NCBI GenBank assembly: GCA_017355425.1
Contig: CP070233.1
Location: 4,195,501-4,259,500 of the forward strand
Length of the DNA stretch: 64,000 nucleotides
From: Dolichospermum sp. DET69
GTDB lineage: Bacteria; Cyanobacteriota; Cyanobacteriia; Cyanobacteriales; Nostocaceae
Direction of reading: 5' to 3'
Below are positions 1-9,510 of the stretch, in pieces (within the stretch, counting starts at the first letter, position 1; each line of letters starts with the position of its first letter). Made by a program: the position numbers and the translations under genes. Under the pieces are notes generated by a model. It searched no databases, was not told where the DNA came from, and was given only the letters and a program-made list of their open reading frames with translations.

Positions 1-357
1 AATTTTGATGATACTCAGGAAACACGATATGCTGTATATGATGGGGTAGTATGGGGAGTATTTCAGCATAATAGTTGCACTTTAACTAATGCAGATTTTG
101 CTAATGCGATCGCTCGTCTAATTTCATTATATCAGGCTGGTGTTAATGATGTTTTCAATAATTTGGTAGAAACTCGAATCCGGGAAATTATTAAAGCAGC
201 AAAACAACAGGGACAATCTCTGGAAGCAACTATGCAAAATTTAGACCGTTTTTATGCAGAAGGTTTATTAGGAGATATTGACCAAAATCCCCAGGGAAGA
301 TCACAAGTTTTAGCAGCTTGGCAACGACAATTAGAACGTCTTTGGGTGGAAATGTAA
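1..357 (+). CDS. C-terminal part of a protein of unknown function (5' end outside window)
   Basis: The reading frame is open from the first base to the TAA at 355-357, so this is the last ~118 residues of a longer gene. An internal ATG at 163 exists but the frame upstream is clearly coding (GVVWGVFQHNSCTL), so it is not the start. The segment looks mostly helical and ends in ERLWVEM. A HIP1 site (GCGATCGC) lies inside it at about 107. I do not recognise the family. Confidence 0.6.
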   Translation, partial: NFDDTQETRYAVYDGVVWGVFQHNSCTLTNADFANAIARLISLYQAGVNDVFNNLVETRIREIIKAAKQQGQSLEATMQNLDRFYAEGLLGDIDQNPQGRSQVLAAWQRQLERLWVEM

Positions 358-736
358 TTGACTAAAATAATAAAATATCAAGCATAATTGTAGCTTGCTT
401 CCCGAAGGGTACGCAGATAAACGCAGATAAACACAGATGAAGATGTATCAATCAATAGACATCTTTAGTAAAGATTGTAGAGACGTTATATGGAAAGTCT
501 CTACATTATGGTTCTACCGTTCCCCTTATGATCAAACATCCTTTTGATATATCCAAAACCATTTGTGTACATGGGTTTGATCTAAATTAATAAGCGATTC
601 CTTCGGAGCGCTTCGCTATCGCCTATTTTCAATAATATTAAAGCCTCAAACCTAATGAGGATAAGGGTTTCCGCCATATTTTTTTGAAAAAATCATAAAG
701 GGAGCGGTAGAACCTACATTATTTATCACCGGATTT
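358..736. other. Intergenic region with short repeats, no gene seen
   Basis: This stretch carries cgcagataaa-type direct repeats near 411-436 (a relative lies near 12683-12710) and a dispersed hairpin at about 594-624 (gcgattccttcggagc... cgctatcgcc) of a type common between cyanobacterial genes. I see no reading frame with coding character. It separates two convergent genes. Confidence 0.5.
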
Positions 737-1837
737 CTATTGAAGATGATTTATGGCTAAGATTGGACAGTCTACTGATTTATTCCCAGACCAGTCTGTG
801 AAGGTATTATCATCTTTATAATGTCTGGGTGTTTGCATCATCAATTCCCATGCTTTACCAGCATTCAATAAGTTTAACCGTTCAGGATAATGTGTTTGTA
901 ATAGTTCTTGCACCATTGGAGCATAATCTGAATTGATGCCGGGAAAAATGTGATGTTCAGTATGATATGAAAAATTTAAATGTAATAGATCAAATAGTTT
1001 AGGAACTCGAATTGAGAGACTATTGATCAGAGGATCATTTACACTTGTCATTCGACATAACATATGATTCGTATAGATATAAAACATCAGCCCTGCATAG
1101 CCTATCCAAATTGGTAAGAAGTAGCTAAGAAACAGTTTAATGGGATGGAATTCCAGGTAAGTTAAGATGCTCCCATGTATTCCTATCATCATTAATAATT
1201 CTATAGCGATCGCTCGTCGTTCTTTACCACTAACTGTAAAAGCCACCACAGGATATTCGGCTTTACTATTATTGAATAATAAAACTGAGGTTATATTACG
1301 AAATGCGTGAACTCCCCAAGCATGACCCATACCTATGAACAATAACAGCGGATTTACCTCAGCCGACGGCACAAAAGCATTCTGAATCCATTTTCCCCAA
1401 TTTTTAGGTTGACTATCTAAATAATTGCGATCTGGATCTTCTAAGGAATTTGTTTTATTGTGATGTTCTCGATTGTGTATTGCCTTCCATAAAGTTGGTG
1501 GCATCCATAACATTGTCAGTCCCAATAAACTAATTATTTGTCTTAACCAGGGACTTGTAATTGTGCGGCTGTGGAGGAAATTGTGGGTGCTAAACAGGAG
1601 AGCAATCACACTATTACCCATCACCAATGCTAATGGTAAATAGAGCCAGAGAAAATACCAATTCCACTCATCAAGATGACTAGCAATTCCCCAACCCAAA
1701 ATCATAATTGCTAGATTAATTAGAAGAATCCAGAGTTTATTAATATCAGGTAAAAATGCTTCAGTTGGCAGTAAAGGACGCAGCTTTTTTGCATATTCTG
1801 CTTGCGTCATCCAAGTTTTTTTTTTAAGTGTATTCAT
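737..1837 (-). CDS. Membrane fatty acid desaturase family protein
   Basis: A 366-residue membrane di-iron enzyme of the fatty acid desaturase superfamily, which oxidises acyl chains or related lipids in the membrane using O2 and an electron donor. The three histidine boxes are visible: HNFLH (residues 85-89), HNREHH (121-126) and HTEHH (292-296). Hydrophobic pairs at about 37-83 and 215-258 surround them, as the family requires. The histidine pattern places it in the broad desaturase/hydroxylase family, but the substrate cannot be read from the sequence; it does not look like one of the classical DesA, DesB or DesC enzymes. It stands alone, with an intergenic region on each side. Confidence 0.85.
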   Translation of the reverse strand: MNTLKKKTWMTQAEYAKKLRPLLPTEAFLPDINKLWILLINLAIMILGWGIASHLDEWNWYFLWLYLPLALVMGNSVIALLFSTHNFLHSRTITSPWLRQIISLLGLTMLWMPPTLWKAIHNREHHNKTNSLEDPDRNYLDSQPKNWGKWIQNAFVPSAEVNPLLLFIGMGHAWGVHAFRNITSVLLFNNSKAEYPVVAFTVSGKERRAIAIELLMMIGIHGSILTYLEFHPIKLFLSYFLPIWIGYAGLMFYIYTNHMLCRMTSVNDPLINSLSIRVPKLFDLLHLNFSYHTEHHIFPGINSDYAPMVQELLQTHYPERLNLLNAGKAWELMMQTPRHYKDDNTFTDWSGNKSVDCPILAINHLQ

Positions 1838-1946
1838 GAATCTTTGTAGTTTTCCTTGCAGGGCTATTACGCCGAATTATGAGCAATTTCAAGTAAGTGT
1901 TAGGTTAACTTTTGGCGTTATTTGTAGTTAAACCTTTGTAAATTAA

Positions 1947-2076
1947 TAAGTAGGTGAACAAAATAAAAATGAGGGGTATTGCGGTTTGTAAAATGGCTGA
2001 AACTCAATCAAAATATCGCATTGAGACAACTTTACATACCGTTACATCCCTTTAAATTTTTCTGTTTACCTACTTA
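1947..2076. repeat. MITE-like repeat with taagtaggtgaaca inverted ends
   Basis: The segment starts taagtaggtgaacaaaa and ends with the near-complement ttttctgtttacctactta, giving ~19-bp inverted ends with two mismatches around ~90 bp of non-coding DNA. A relative with the same ends sits at 59198-59334, and part of one end recurs near 37678-37692 (tgcctacctactta). No transposase is inside, so it would be a non-autonomous element. Confidence 0.6.
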
Positions 2077-2159
2077 GATTTCACCAAATGAAGAAGGAGT
2101 CACCGAGTCAGTAGCCAGAATCAATCAGTCGAGGATTCAGACCTGCGACTGATTAAAGA

Positions 2160-2182
2160 CCACCAAATCTGCGATTTGGTGG
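2160..2182. terminator. Perfect hairpin downstream of fabD
   Basis: A 10-bp perfect stem (ccaccaaatc / gatttggtgg) with a 3-base loop lies ~190 bp beyond the fabD stop on the minus strand. Read on that strand it is followed by tctttaatc, a weak T tract. It could end the plsX-fabH-fabD transcript or be a dispersed palindrome. A second inverted pair (aatcagtcg / cgactgatt) lies beside it at about 2130-2155. Confidence 0.35.
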
Positions 2183-2373
2183 GGGTGCAAAAACGCCGGT
2201 TATTCATCCGCCACTCGCACAGAATACCCAACTGAATTCTGACTCTGTGACTCCTGAATTCTGTTTGATAAATCTTTAGACAACGAAAATAGACATCATA
2301 GAAAGTTTATGTTGCCAATATCATCTATATAAGGACTTATTTAATTTGGAATTAATTTGCTCCCATTACCTAT

Positions 2374-3255
2374 TCATTCAGGTAACTCAGCAGCATTACG
2401 AATGTTTTGTGAAATTAAACTGGGAGCAGTCCGTTTAATTAACCCAGTTAAGACGTTACCAGGACCAATTTCCACAACTTTCTCCATGCCATTTTCTGCT
2501 AATTGCAAACAAATTTCTCGCCAGCGCACAGAACCAGTCATCTGTTGAGAAAGGCGCTGTTTTAAAGTTTCCGCTGCCACTGCGGGAATTGGATCTACAT
2601 TAGATAAAACTGGAATATTTGCTGCCCCAAAAATAACTGAATCTAGAACTTCTTGAAATTCGGTTGCGGCTGCTTTCATTAAATGAGAATGAAATGCTCC
2701 GGAAACCTTTAAGGGAATAGCTCTTTTGGCTTTGACTTGGGACATTACAGCCTGTACAGCATCTGGAGTTCCAGAAATTACAACTTGGGCAGCACTGTTA
2801 TCATTTGCTAAAACTACATCAGGTGTTTCACTAATAACTTTTTCTAACTCTTCTCGATCAAAGTTCATTAATGCGGCCATCATCCCACCAGCAGCACTAT
2901 CCATGAGTTCCGCCCGCCGTTTTACTAAGTGTAATCCCGCAGACCATTCAAAGACACCAGCCACATAAAGGGCTATATATTCGCCTAAACTATGACCTGC
3001 AACTAAGTCTGGTTGCTGTCCTTTTTCCCGTAAAATATCAGCAATAATACTTTCGATTACATATAAACTCGGTTGTGTATAAAGTGTCCGTGATAAGGTA
3101 TCAATATTACTTTGACAGACATCTATCACAGACCAGCCCAAAATTGCCTCAGCTTGAATAAATTTTTCTTTGGCAGATGGTAGATTTAACAAGTCTATTC
3201 CCATTCCCAGCACTTGAGAACCTTGTCCGGGAAACACCCATGCAGTTTTTGTCAT
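2374..3255 (-). CDS. fabD: Malonyl-CoA:ACP transacylase
   Basis: Transfers malonyl groups from CoA to acyl carrier protein for type II fatty acid synthesis in the cytoplasm. The 293-residue length is standard. GQGSQ is at residues 10-14, the nucleophile serine S89 is in GHSLGEY (87-93), and the catalytic histidine is H189 in FHSHLM. It is the last gene of a minus-strand operon plsX-fabH-fabD, starting 50 bp after fabH stops, with tcagttgtcagttg filler between them. ATG at 3255 fits the family N-terminus (MTKTAWVFPGQGSQ). Confidence 0.97.
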   Translation of the reverse strand: MTKTAWVFPGQGSQVLGMGIDLLNLPSAKEKFIQAEAILGWSVIDVCQSNIDTLSRTLYTQPSLYVIESIIADILREKGQQPDLVAGHSLGEYIALYVAGVFEWSAGLHLVKRRAELMDSAAGGMMAALMNFDREELEKVISETPDVVLANDNSAAQVVISGTPDAVQAVMSQVKAKRAIPLKVSGAFHSHLMKAAATEFQEVLDSVIFGAANIPVLSNVDPIPAVAAETLKQRLSQQMTGSVRWREICLQLAENGMEKVVEIGPGNVLTGLIKRTAPSLISQNIRNAAELPE

Positions 3256-3305
3256 TTGTTATTAGTCAGTTGTCAGTTGTAATTAGGTTTCTAATTTTTA
3301 ATTGT

Positions 3306-4307
3306 CTATCTTCCCCATTTAAAAATTGCTGCACCCCAGGAAAGTCCAGCACCAAAACCAGATGTGGCAATAATATCATTGGGTTTAATTTTTCCGGCTC
3401 GCACTGCTTCATCTAATGCCAGGGGAATAGATGCGGCGGAGGTGTTACCATAGTTAGCAACATTGCTGATAACTTTATGTTCGGGAATCTCTAAGCGTTC
3501 AGCAACAGAATTGATAATCCTTTGATTTGCTTGATGTAATACTAACCAATCTATATTTTCAACTTTGAGATTAGCTGCAAACAGGGCTTTGTCTATCACT
3601 TCTGGGACTTTTTGCACAGCAAAGCGGTAGACTTCTTTACCATTCATGGTAATTGGGTGGTATTTGCCTGTAGATACATGAATATCTGGTGTCAGTTCTT
3701 CTGTAGAGGCGTTATAAGCTAGGTTGAGACAATTATTTTGAGAACCATCGCTTTTGAGGCAAAATCCTAAGAGGCGATCGCTTTTATTGGCTTGTAATAC
3801 TACTGCTCCAGCCCCATCACCAAATAACACACAACTGCGTCTATCCTGCCAATCTACCCAGCGAGAGAGGATATCAGCCCCAATTAAGAGTACATTCTGA
3901 TAAACACCTGTTCTAATGTATTGTGCGGCTGTGACTAGACCAAAGACAAAGCCAGAACAGGCGGCAGTTAAGTCAAAGGCGACTGCTTTGATAGCGCCTA
4001 ATTCATTTTGAACGCGGCAAGCAGTTCCAAAAAGATCATCAGGGGTAGAGGTAGCCAGTAAAATTAAGTCTATGTCTGCTGCTGTGATACCTGCGGCATC
4101 AATGGCCTTTTTACTCGCAGCAGTAGCTAATGATGCCAGTGAGTCAGGGGGCAGTGCTAACCGTCTTTGGCGAATTCCTGTTCTGGAGGCAATCCACTCA
4201 TCCGATGTTTCTACCAATTGAGTTAACTCTTGGTTATGTAAACAAGTTGCTGGGACGGCTGAACCACTGCCTGTAATTGCGATACCACTGTTAAAAAAAT
4301 TTTGCAC
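3306..4307 (-). CDS. fabH: 3-oxoacyl-ACP synthase III
   Basis: Starts fatty acid chains by condensing acetyl-CoA with malonyl-ACP. The catalytic triad is visible: C117 in TAACSGF, H258 in LHQANQRI and N288 in NYGNTSAASIP. The 333-residue length is usual for cyanobacterial FabH. It sits between plsX (221 bp upstream) and fabD (50 bp downstream) on the same strand, so substrate preparation and initiation are probably co-transcribed with phospholipid precursor synthesis. Confidence 0.97.
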   Translation of the reverse strand: MQNFFNSGIAITGSGSAVPATCLHNQELTQLVETSDEWIASRTGIRQRRLALPPDSLASLATAASKKAIDAAGITAADIDLILLATSTPDDLFGTACRVQNELGAIKAVAFDLTAACSGFVFGLVTAAQYIRTGVYQNVLLIGADILSRWVDWQDRRSCVLFGDGAGAVVLQANKSDRLLGFCLKSDGSQNNCLNLAYNASTEELTPDIHVSTGKYHPITMNGKEVYRFAVQKVPEVIDKALFAANLKVENIDWLVLHQANQRIINSVAERLEIPEHKVISNVANYGNTSAASIPLALDEAVRAGKIKPNDIIATSGFGAGLSWGAAIFKWGR

Positions 4308-4528
4308 TTATTTTTTCTCCTCAAATTGTCAGTTGTCATTTTTTAATTGTCAGTTGTCTTGTTTGTAAGCATTAATAACGAGTACCAATGACAATCCCAA
4401 TTTTAGATTTAAGATTAGGGATTTTAGATTTATCAACAGTAGTTATGAATCTAAAACCCGCAATCTAAAATTGGATGACAAGTGACAAATAGCTGATAGC
4501 GTTAGATATCGACCGGGAAAAGAGCAGA

Positions 4529-5554
4529 CTAACTGCTTTCTTCCTGGAGAATTTGATATTGGGATTGGAGTCTTGCTAACACCTGATTATCTACTGCTTC
4601 TTTAGCCATACGAATGGCACTGAAAATAGATGGTGCTTGGGAACTACCATGACCAATAAAACAAATGCCACTGACACCTAAAAGCAAAGCCCCTCCATGT
4701 TCAGCGTGATCCATCCGCTGTTTGACGCGCTTCAGGTTAGGTTTTAAAATCGCTGTACCGATTTGACCGTGTATTCCTTGGGGTAATTCCTCTCGCAGAA
4801 TTTGCAGAATTACTCCTCCAACTGCTTCGGCAAATTTTAATAAAATATTACCCACAAAGCCGTCGCAAACAATCACATCAAATTCACCGGATAATACATC
4901 ACGCCCTTCAGCATTACCAGTAAAATTAATTTGAGTATTTTCCCGTAACAATTGGTGGGCGCGGAGAACTACTTCGTTACCTTTAGTATCTTCTTCGCCA
5001 ATATTCAATAAACCTATTTTGGGATTTTCTGTTCCCAAAACATACTGACTGTAAATTGAACCCATCACTGCAAACTGCTCTAAAAATTTAGGGCGACAGT
5101 CTACATTAGCACCAACATCCAGTATCATTACTGGCTTACCTGCTTTGATGGTGGGGAATACTGTGCCAATTGCTGGGCGGTCTATTCCCGGTAATCTTCC
5201 TAAGCGCAGCAATGCTGAGGCCATGGCTGCCCCAGAGTGTCCAGCCGAAAATACAGCATCGGCCTGTTTATTTTTGACTAAATCCATCGCTATGTTGATG
5301 GAAGATTTTCGCTTGCGTCTAACTGCGTTGAGAGGCTCGTCATCCATAGTGATCACTTCCTCCGCAGGAACAATCTCCAAGTCCGCCATAGTCGTTTTTG
5401 GCGGCATTACAGCCTCAATTTGTTGGGGATCTCCAACCAATAATATTTTTACACCCAATTCTTCTCGCGCCCGCAGTGCGCCGGCGACGATTTCAGCGGG
5501 TGCATGATCTCCCCCCATTGCGTCAATTGCGATCCTTACACCAGTCGATCCCAT
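4529..5554 (-). CDS. plsX: Phosphate acyltransferase PlsX
   Basis: Makes acyl-phosphate from acyl-ACP, the donor for the first acylation of glycerol-3-phosphate. The 341-residue protein opens with IAIDAMGGDHAP, the family signature, and carries conserved blocks such as SAGHSGAAMASALLRLGR and DVGANVDCRP. It is first in the minus-strand group plsX-fabH-fabD, an arrangement common in bacteria. The ATG at 5554 is preceded by six residues (MGSTGV) before the conserved IAIDAMGG. Confidence 0.96.
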   Translation of the reverse strand: MGSTGVRIAIDAMGGDHAPAEIVAGALRAREELGVKILLVGDPQQIEAVMPPKTTMADLEIVPAEEVITMDDEPLNAVRRKRKSSINIAMDLVKNKQADAVFSAGHSGAAMASALLRLGRLPGIDRPAIGTVFPTIKAGKPVMILDVGANVDCRPKFLEQFAVMGSIYSQYVLGTENPKIGLLNIGEEDTKGNEVVLRAHQLLRENTQINFTGNAEGRDVLSGEFDVIVCDGFVGNILLKFAEAVGGVILQILREELPQGIHGQIGTAILKPNLKRVKQRMDHAEHGGALLLGVSGICFIGHGSSQAPSIFSAIRMAKEAVDNQVLARLQSQYQILQEESS

Positions 5555-5867
5555 TGCTCAGAGCTTATAGAAACCTTACAAATTTTATCAGATTGCAATA
5601 CTTAAAAATTCAAAATTCTTAAAAAAGCATAAGAAAATCCACTTTTTTTAAAACTAGTACCGCAGGGGGAATTAAAAATTAAAAATTAAAAATTAAAAAA
5701 GCAGACTATACAGGCTTTTTAGATATTTTTAATGGTTGGTTGATTTCCATCGTTATATACGAGGAAAATTGTCAATAAACTTTTCGTAAAATCCGCTTAT
5801 TAGTATTTATATAGGAACTATATAGACAAAGGGCGAGGAAACCCCGCCCTGTTGAGGTGAAATTAAA
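5555..5867. other. Intergenic region with ATTAAAA heptamer repeat and dispersed repeat
   Basis: Four tandem ATTAAAA heptamers run at 5671-5698. They are embedded in a short dispersed sequence (ctagtaccgc ... ttttaatggttggttgattt, about 5653-5750) that has a relative at about 11099-11193. The plsX promoter must lie near 5555-5640. No coding sequence is apparent. Confidence 0.5.
5829..5850 (-). terminator. Rho-independent terminator of pepA
   Basis: GC-rich stem agggcg-ggg / cct-cgccct with an aaa loop, 18 bp beyond the pepA stop; on the minus strand the stem is followed by ttgtc. Position and composition fit a terminator. Confidence 0.6.
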
Positions 5868-7340
5868 TTAACTCAAAACCCAGCTAACCAGTGTTCTCAC
5901 ACCAAAGCCGGTTGCACCCGCACCGTTGTAGCCATTTTCCTTGTCAGCCCATACCGGACCGGCAATATCTAAATGCGCCCAAGGGGTATCCTTAACAAAC
6001 TGTTTGAGGAACAAAGCCGCAGTAATAGAACCGCCATAACGAGGTCCTGTATTTTTCATATCGGCGATACCAGATTTCAGTCCTTCAAAGTATTTATCTT
6101 CCATAGGCATCCGCCAAATTTTCTCGCCGGTGCTGTCTGCGGCTGTTTGTAATTGGGAAGCTACAGCATCATCTGGTGTAAATAAACCAGCGATATCTTC
6201 ACCCAAAGCTACCACACAAGCACCTGTCAGGGTAGCTAAATCAACGATCGCATCTACACCCAATTTATCAGCATAAACCAAGGCATCAGCCAAGGTTAAC
6301 CGCCCTTCAGCATCGGTATTGTTAACTTCGATTGTTTTGCCATTTGATGCGGTCAAGATGTCTCCAGGGTGCATAGCCTTACCGCTAATCATGTTTTCAG
6401 TAACGGCGGAGATAAAGTGAACTTCCACATCTGGTTTTAATTGTCCAATGGCTTTGGCTGCACCCAAAGTTGCGGCCGCACCACCCATATCCATTTTCAT
6501 GGTTTCAATACCACTACCAGCACCTTTAATGTTCAAACCACCGGAATCAAAGGTGACACCTTTACCAATAATTGCTAGTTTCCGTCTAGGTGTGGTGGCT
6601 GGTTTATAGATGAGGTGAATGAATTTCGGTGGTAAATCAGAAGCTTGAGCAACTCCTAAAAATGCCCCCATGCCTAGTTTTTCACATTCTGCCTGTTCCA
6701 AAATTTCCAGTTCTAAACCGTGTTCGTGAGCGATCGCTTGGGCAGTTTCTGCCATAGTGATAGATGTCACAGAGTTAGCTGGGGCTGCTACTAACTGTCT
6801 CGCCAAAATCACACCAGCAACAATTTGATTAGCGCGGGTAATAGCGGCTTCTTGTCCAGCTAAACCGAGTAAATCAATGGTTTCAATGGGGGGATTTTTA
6901 TCTTCAATCTCAGATTTAAAGCGATTATCTTGGTAAAGTGCTAATTCTATGCCTTCAGTCAAAGCTTGGGCTGTAGTAGCTGGATCATTATTCCACAGTG
7001 GTAAACTAATTCCCAGAGTCTTGGTTTTTTGCTTTTTAGCAGTTCGCGCGACAGTAGCCGCAACCCGACGTAAAGTTTCTAATTTCAGCGCCTCTGGTTT
7101 ACCTAAACCCACCAAAATCACCTTCCGCACAGAATGAGTAGCGCCTAACCGAATGACAATGGTGCTATTTGCCTTACCTTTAAATTCTTCTTCGGCAATT
7201 ATTTCTTGGATAATTCCCGCACATTTATCATCTAATCCAGCTAAATCACCAGTTAATTCTCCTGCGTCTTCAAACAGGCCAACAGCTAAAGTATCACCAG
7301 TCCAATCTAATAATGTTGTATTTGTAGGTTGAATCGTCAT
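5868..7340 (-). CDS. pepA: Leucyl aminopeptidase (M17)
   Basis: A dizinc/manganese cytosolic aminopeptidase that removes N-terminal residues from peptides. The 490-residue protein carries the M17 signature NTDAEGRL (341-348), the metal-binding KGVTFDSGG (260-268) and MKMDMGGAA (281-289). The N-terminal domain is normal length. A GC-rich terminator follows. It is divergent from the thioesterase gene on the other side, sharing the ~160-bp region 7341-7499 for promoters. Confidence 0.96.
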   Translation of the reverse strand: MTIQPTNTTLLDWTGDTLAVGLFEDAGELTGDLAGLDDKCAGIIQEIIAEEEFKGKANSTIVIRLGATHSVRKVILVGLGKPEALKLETLRRVAATVARTAKKQKTKTLGISLPLWNNDPATTAQALTEGIELALYQDNRFKSEIEDKNPPIETIDLLGLAGQEAAITRANQIVAGVILARQLVAAPANSVTSITMAETAQAIAHEHGLELEILEQAECEKLGMGAFLGVAQASDLPPKFIHLIYKPATTPRRKLAIIGKGVTFDSGGLNIKGAGSGIETMKMDMGGAAATLGAAKAIGQLKPDVEVHFISAVTENMISGKAMHPGDILTASNGKTIEVNNTDAEGRLTLADALVYADKLGVDAIVDLATLTGACVVALGEDIAGLFTPDDAVASQLQTAADSTGEKIWRMPMEDKYFEGLKSGIADMKNTGPRYGGSITAALFLKQFVKDTPWAHLDIAGPVWADKENGYNGAGATGFGVRTLVSWVLS

Positions 7341-7499
7341 TTTTGTAAGTTCTGTTTATCTGTCTTCATGTACCAGTATTGCTCAAATTTTCGGAATCAT
7401 GGACGTTTCACGCAACATCTTGAAAATCTGGTAAAATCAGAAATAGGTGATAAATGTCCAATTTACAAAGTTTTATTGGTTTTTTACAAAATTATTAAT

Positions 7500-8000
7500 A
7501 TGTCTAAAGATACAAATCAACCCCAACTACCACCAACCAGCGCCATTGAGAGTGTAACTAATGTTGCATTTGAAAATTGGTTTGAATATCCAGTTAGAGC
7601 GCAACCTCACCATACAGACTATGCGGGTATTGTTTGGCATGGCACTTATTTAACTTGGATGGAGGAAGCACGGGTAGAATGCTTGCGTTCTATTGGCATT
7701 GATTTTGCTGATTTAGTGGCTTTAGGCTGTGATCTACCCGTTGTGGAGTTATCAATCCGTTATCATCGGTCAGTGCAGTTAGGGATGGCAGTCCTAGTAA
7801 GAACACGCATGGCTGAAGTAACAGGAGTCCGAATGAACTGGGATTATAAAATTATTTCTCTTGATCATCAGGATTTATATATTACTGCTCAAGTCACCTT
7901 AGTGGCTTTAGATCGGGAAAAGGGGAAAATTATGCGTCAGTTACCACCTGCGGTTCAAGATGCTTTAGCGAAGATTTCCGGATTTGGGAAGATTGGGTAA
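7500..8000 (+). CDS. Acyl-CoA thioesterase, hotdog fold (4HBT/YbgC type)
   Basis: A 166-residue single-hotdog protein expected to hydrolyse acyl-CoA or aryl-CoA thioesters. The active-site stretch is HTDYAGIVWHGTYLTWMEEA, with the Asp and Gly-Ile-Val pattern typical of the 4-hydroxybenzoyl-CoA thioesterase family. The frame extends upstream to 7329, but that part overlaps the pepA start and has no family similarity; the ATG at 7500 gives the usual length. Substrate is uncertain: cyanobacterial relatives include DHNA-CoA thioesterases as well as YbgC-like proteins. Confidence 0.85.
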   Translation: MSKDTNQPQLPPTSAIESVTNVAFENWFEYPVRAQPHHTDYAGIVWHGTYLTWMEEARVECLRSIGIDFADLVALGCDLPVVELSIRYHRSVQLGMAVLVRTRMAEVTGVRMNWDYKIISLDHQDLYITAQVTLVALDREKGKIMRQLPPAVQDALAKISGFGKIG

Positions 8001-8022
8001 TTGGTAATTGGTTTTTTAATTC

Positions 8023-8211
8023 TTACTTCTTTGCTGGTGTTTGGGAAAAAGTTTGAGCAAATTGATGCCAAATATCTTGGGGAGTAATACCGAAGCCAAA
8101 GTATAATAAAATTACGATGGCAGCAGATATCATAGCGGTTTTAATGGTGGTTTTGATTAATTTCCAGAGAATGACAAAAACTATCCAAGCTACTATTAAG
8201 GTAATAATCAT
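8023..8211 (-). CDS. Small two-helix membrane protein, unknown function
   Basis: 62 residues with two hydrophobic segments (about 2-18 and 26-44) and a polar C-terminal tail (DIWHQFAQTFSQTPAKK). It ends 22 bp from the thioesterase stop, convergent with it. The length and clean membrane pattern suggest a real gene, but I do not recognise the family. Confidence 0.55.
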   Translation of the reverse strand: MIITLIVAWIVFVILWKLIKTTIKTAMISAAIVILLYFGFGITPQDIWHQFAQTFSQTPAKK

Positions 8212-8395
8212 AGAAATAGAGAATAAGGAATTGGTACTGGGTTTTTTCCCAAATTAAACAGCAAAATCAGGATAATAAACTCTTTACTGTTACCTATTAC
8301 CCATTTTTCGGAAAAATTGCAACCTTCCTGGGCTAGATGCTTCTAATATATTAATAAAGTGTAACTTTTGCACAGTACGGAAACTAGCTAGAAGC

Positions 8396-8737
8396 ATGAA
8401 CTACGAAATAGCCCGGAAACTACTCATAGACCAGACCGCAACCCTAGATAATCCAGGTACTCTGTTAAGTCGCTTACAACAAGGTAAACCTCCTATTCCT
8501 GGTCAAGTTACTTCCACCCTGTTAGCTTTAAAAGTAGTATTTGAAGCCTTGAAAACAGCACCTAACTTAGATAGAGAACTGGCTTTTGCGTTATATCAGT
8601 TAGCCATAAAGGCGCAAAGATTTTTTGCAGCAGGACGAAAAGCAGGTGTGGACTGGCCACCTCTGCTTAATGAAGATTTAGTCCGGATTTCCTTGGCGGC
8701 TGAAAGTATTTTTTCTGGAACGTGGCAAACTTTATAA
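8396..8737 (+). CDS. Conserved cyanobacterial hypothetical protein
   Basis: 113 residues, soluble and helical, starting MNYEIARKLLIDQ and containing ALYQLAIKAQRFFAAGRKAGVDWPP cut here into a basic helix followed by a proline-rich turn. It ends one base before the convergent neighbour at 8739, a tight tail-to-tail arrangement that supports both genes being real. No function can be assigned. Confidence 0.65.
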   Translation: MNYEIARKLLIDQTATLDNPGTLLSRLQQGKPPIPGQVTSTLLALKVVFEALKTAPNLDRELAFALYQLAIKAQRFFAAGRKAGVDWPPLLNEDLVRISLAAESIFSGTWQTL

Positions 8738-8738
8738 A

Positions 8739-9350
8739 TTAGCGGGTTCTTAATTCTGTTTCTAATTTACCTAAATCGGCCTTGAGTAAGACCGTGATAT
8801 TACCAGTAATAGCTTTTCCTTCTCTGGGTTTGGCAATTTCTACCCAATAAGCATAACGATCTCCCACTCGCAATTCTCCCTTTAAGGCTTCCCGAATCGG
8901 TGTTTTTGCCAATCTGGATGTATTAATATCACTCTGATTAGGATATTGATAGACAATTTGAGCCTCATTATAATCTTGATACACATCTAAATTATAAATT
9001 ACTCGCAAAGATTCTTCTAAACGTTGTAACGTGATGCCATTAACAGCATCGAACATAGTCATGCGCTCAGTGCGGATTGTAGCATGATCTTTGGTAAATA
9101 TGACTCTACCGGGAGGTAATACAGAGGCTTGGAAGGTGAATCTTTGAGCCGCTGTATCACTTTTACTTATAAATAATCGTTCTCCCTGTCTTGGCTGTAG
9201 AGTTGGATGTGCTTGAATCCAGGAGGTTACATCTTCTGTACTTTCTCCAGGTAAGGCTTTTACGGGAGAATTTAGCAGTATTTCTATTGACAGCCAAGGT
9301 ATTAGAAAAGAAGGTAAAATCAATAATTTTAGTAAAGATTGTTTGAGCAT
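8739..9350 (-). CDS. Exported hypothetical protein
   Basis: 203 residues with an N-terminal hydrophobic stretch (LLKLLILPSFLIPWLSIEIL) followed by a likely Ala cleavage region (SPVKALPG), so probably exported to the periplasm or thylakoid lumen. The rest is a beta-rich domain with no motif I recognise. Tail-to-tail with the 113-residue gene at 8396. Confidence 0.65.
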   Translation of the reverse strand: MLKQSLLKLLILPSFLIPWLSIEILLNSPVKALPGESTEDVTSWIQAHPTLQPRQGERLFISKSDTAAQRFTFQASVLPPGRVIFTKDHATIRTERMTMFDAVNGITLQRLEESLRVIYNLDVYQDYNEAQIVYQYPNQSDINTSRLAKTPIREALKGELRVGDRYAYWVEIAKPREGKAITGNITVLLKADLGKLETELRTR

Positions 9351-9510
9351 TTTTTTAACGTAAGTTGCCAGTTAGTTAAGGGTTAGAATTTTCACTCTAG
9401 AAGTTTTCAAGGGCAAAACCAGTTGTTCAAACAACAGTTTAACCGCCTTAACTACTACACGCACTCTACAAACTCAAAAATCTCGGAAAATTAATAACTC
9501 GCAACTTGAA

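Noticed and set aside
7329-7499. Upstream extension of the thioesterase frame
   Set aside because: It overlaps the pepA start and adds 57 residues unlike any hotdog protein; ATG 7500 gives the family length.
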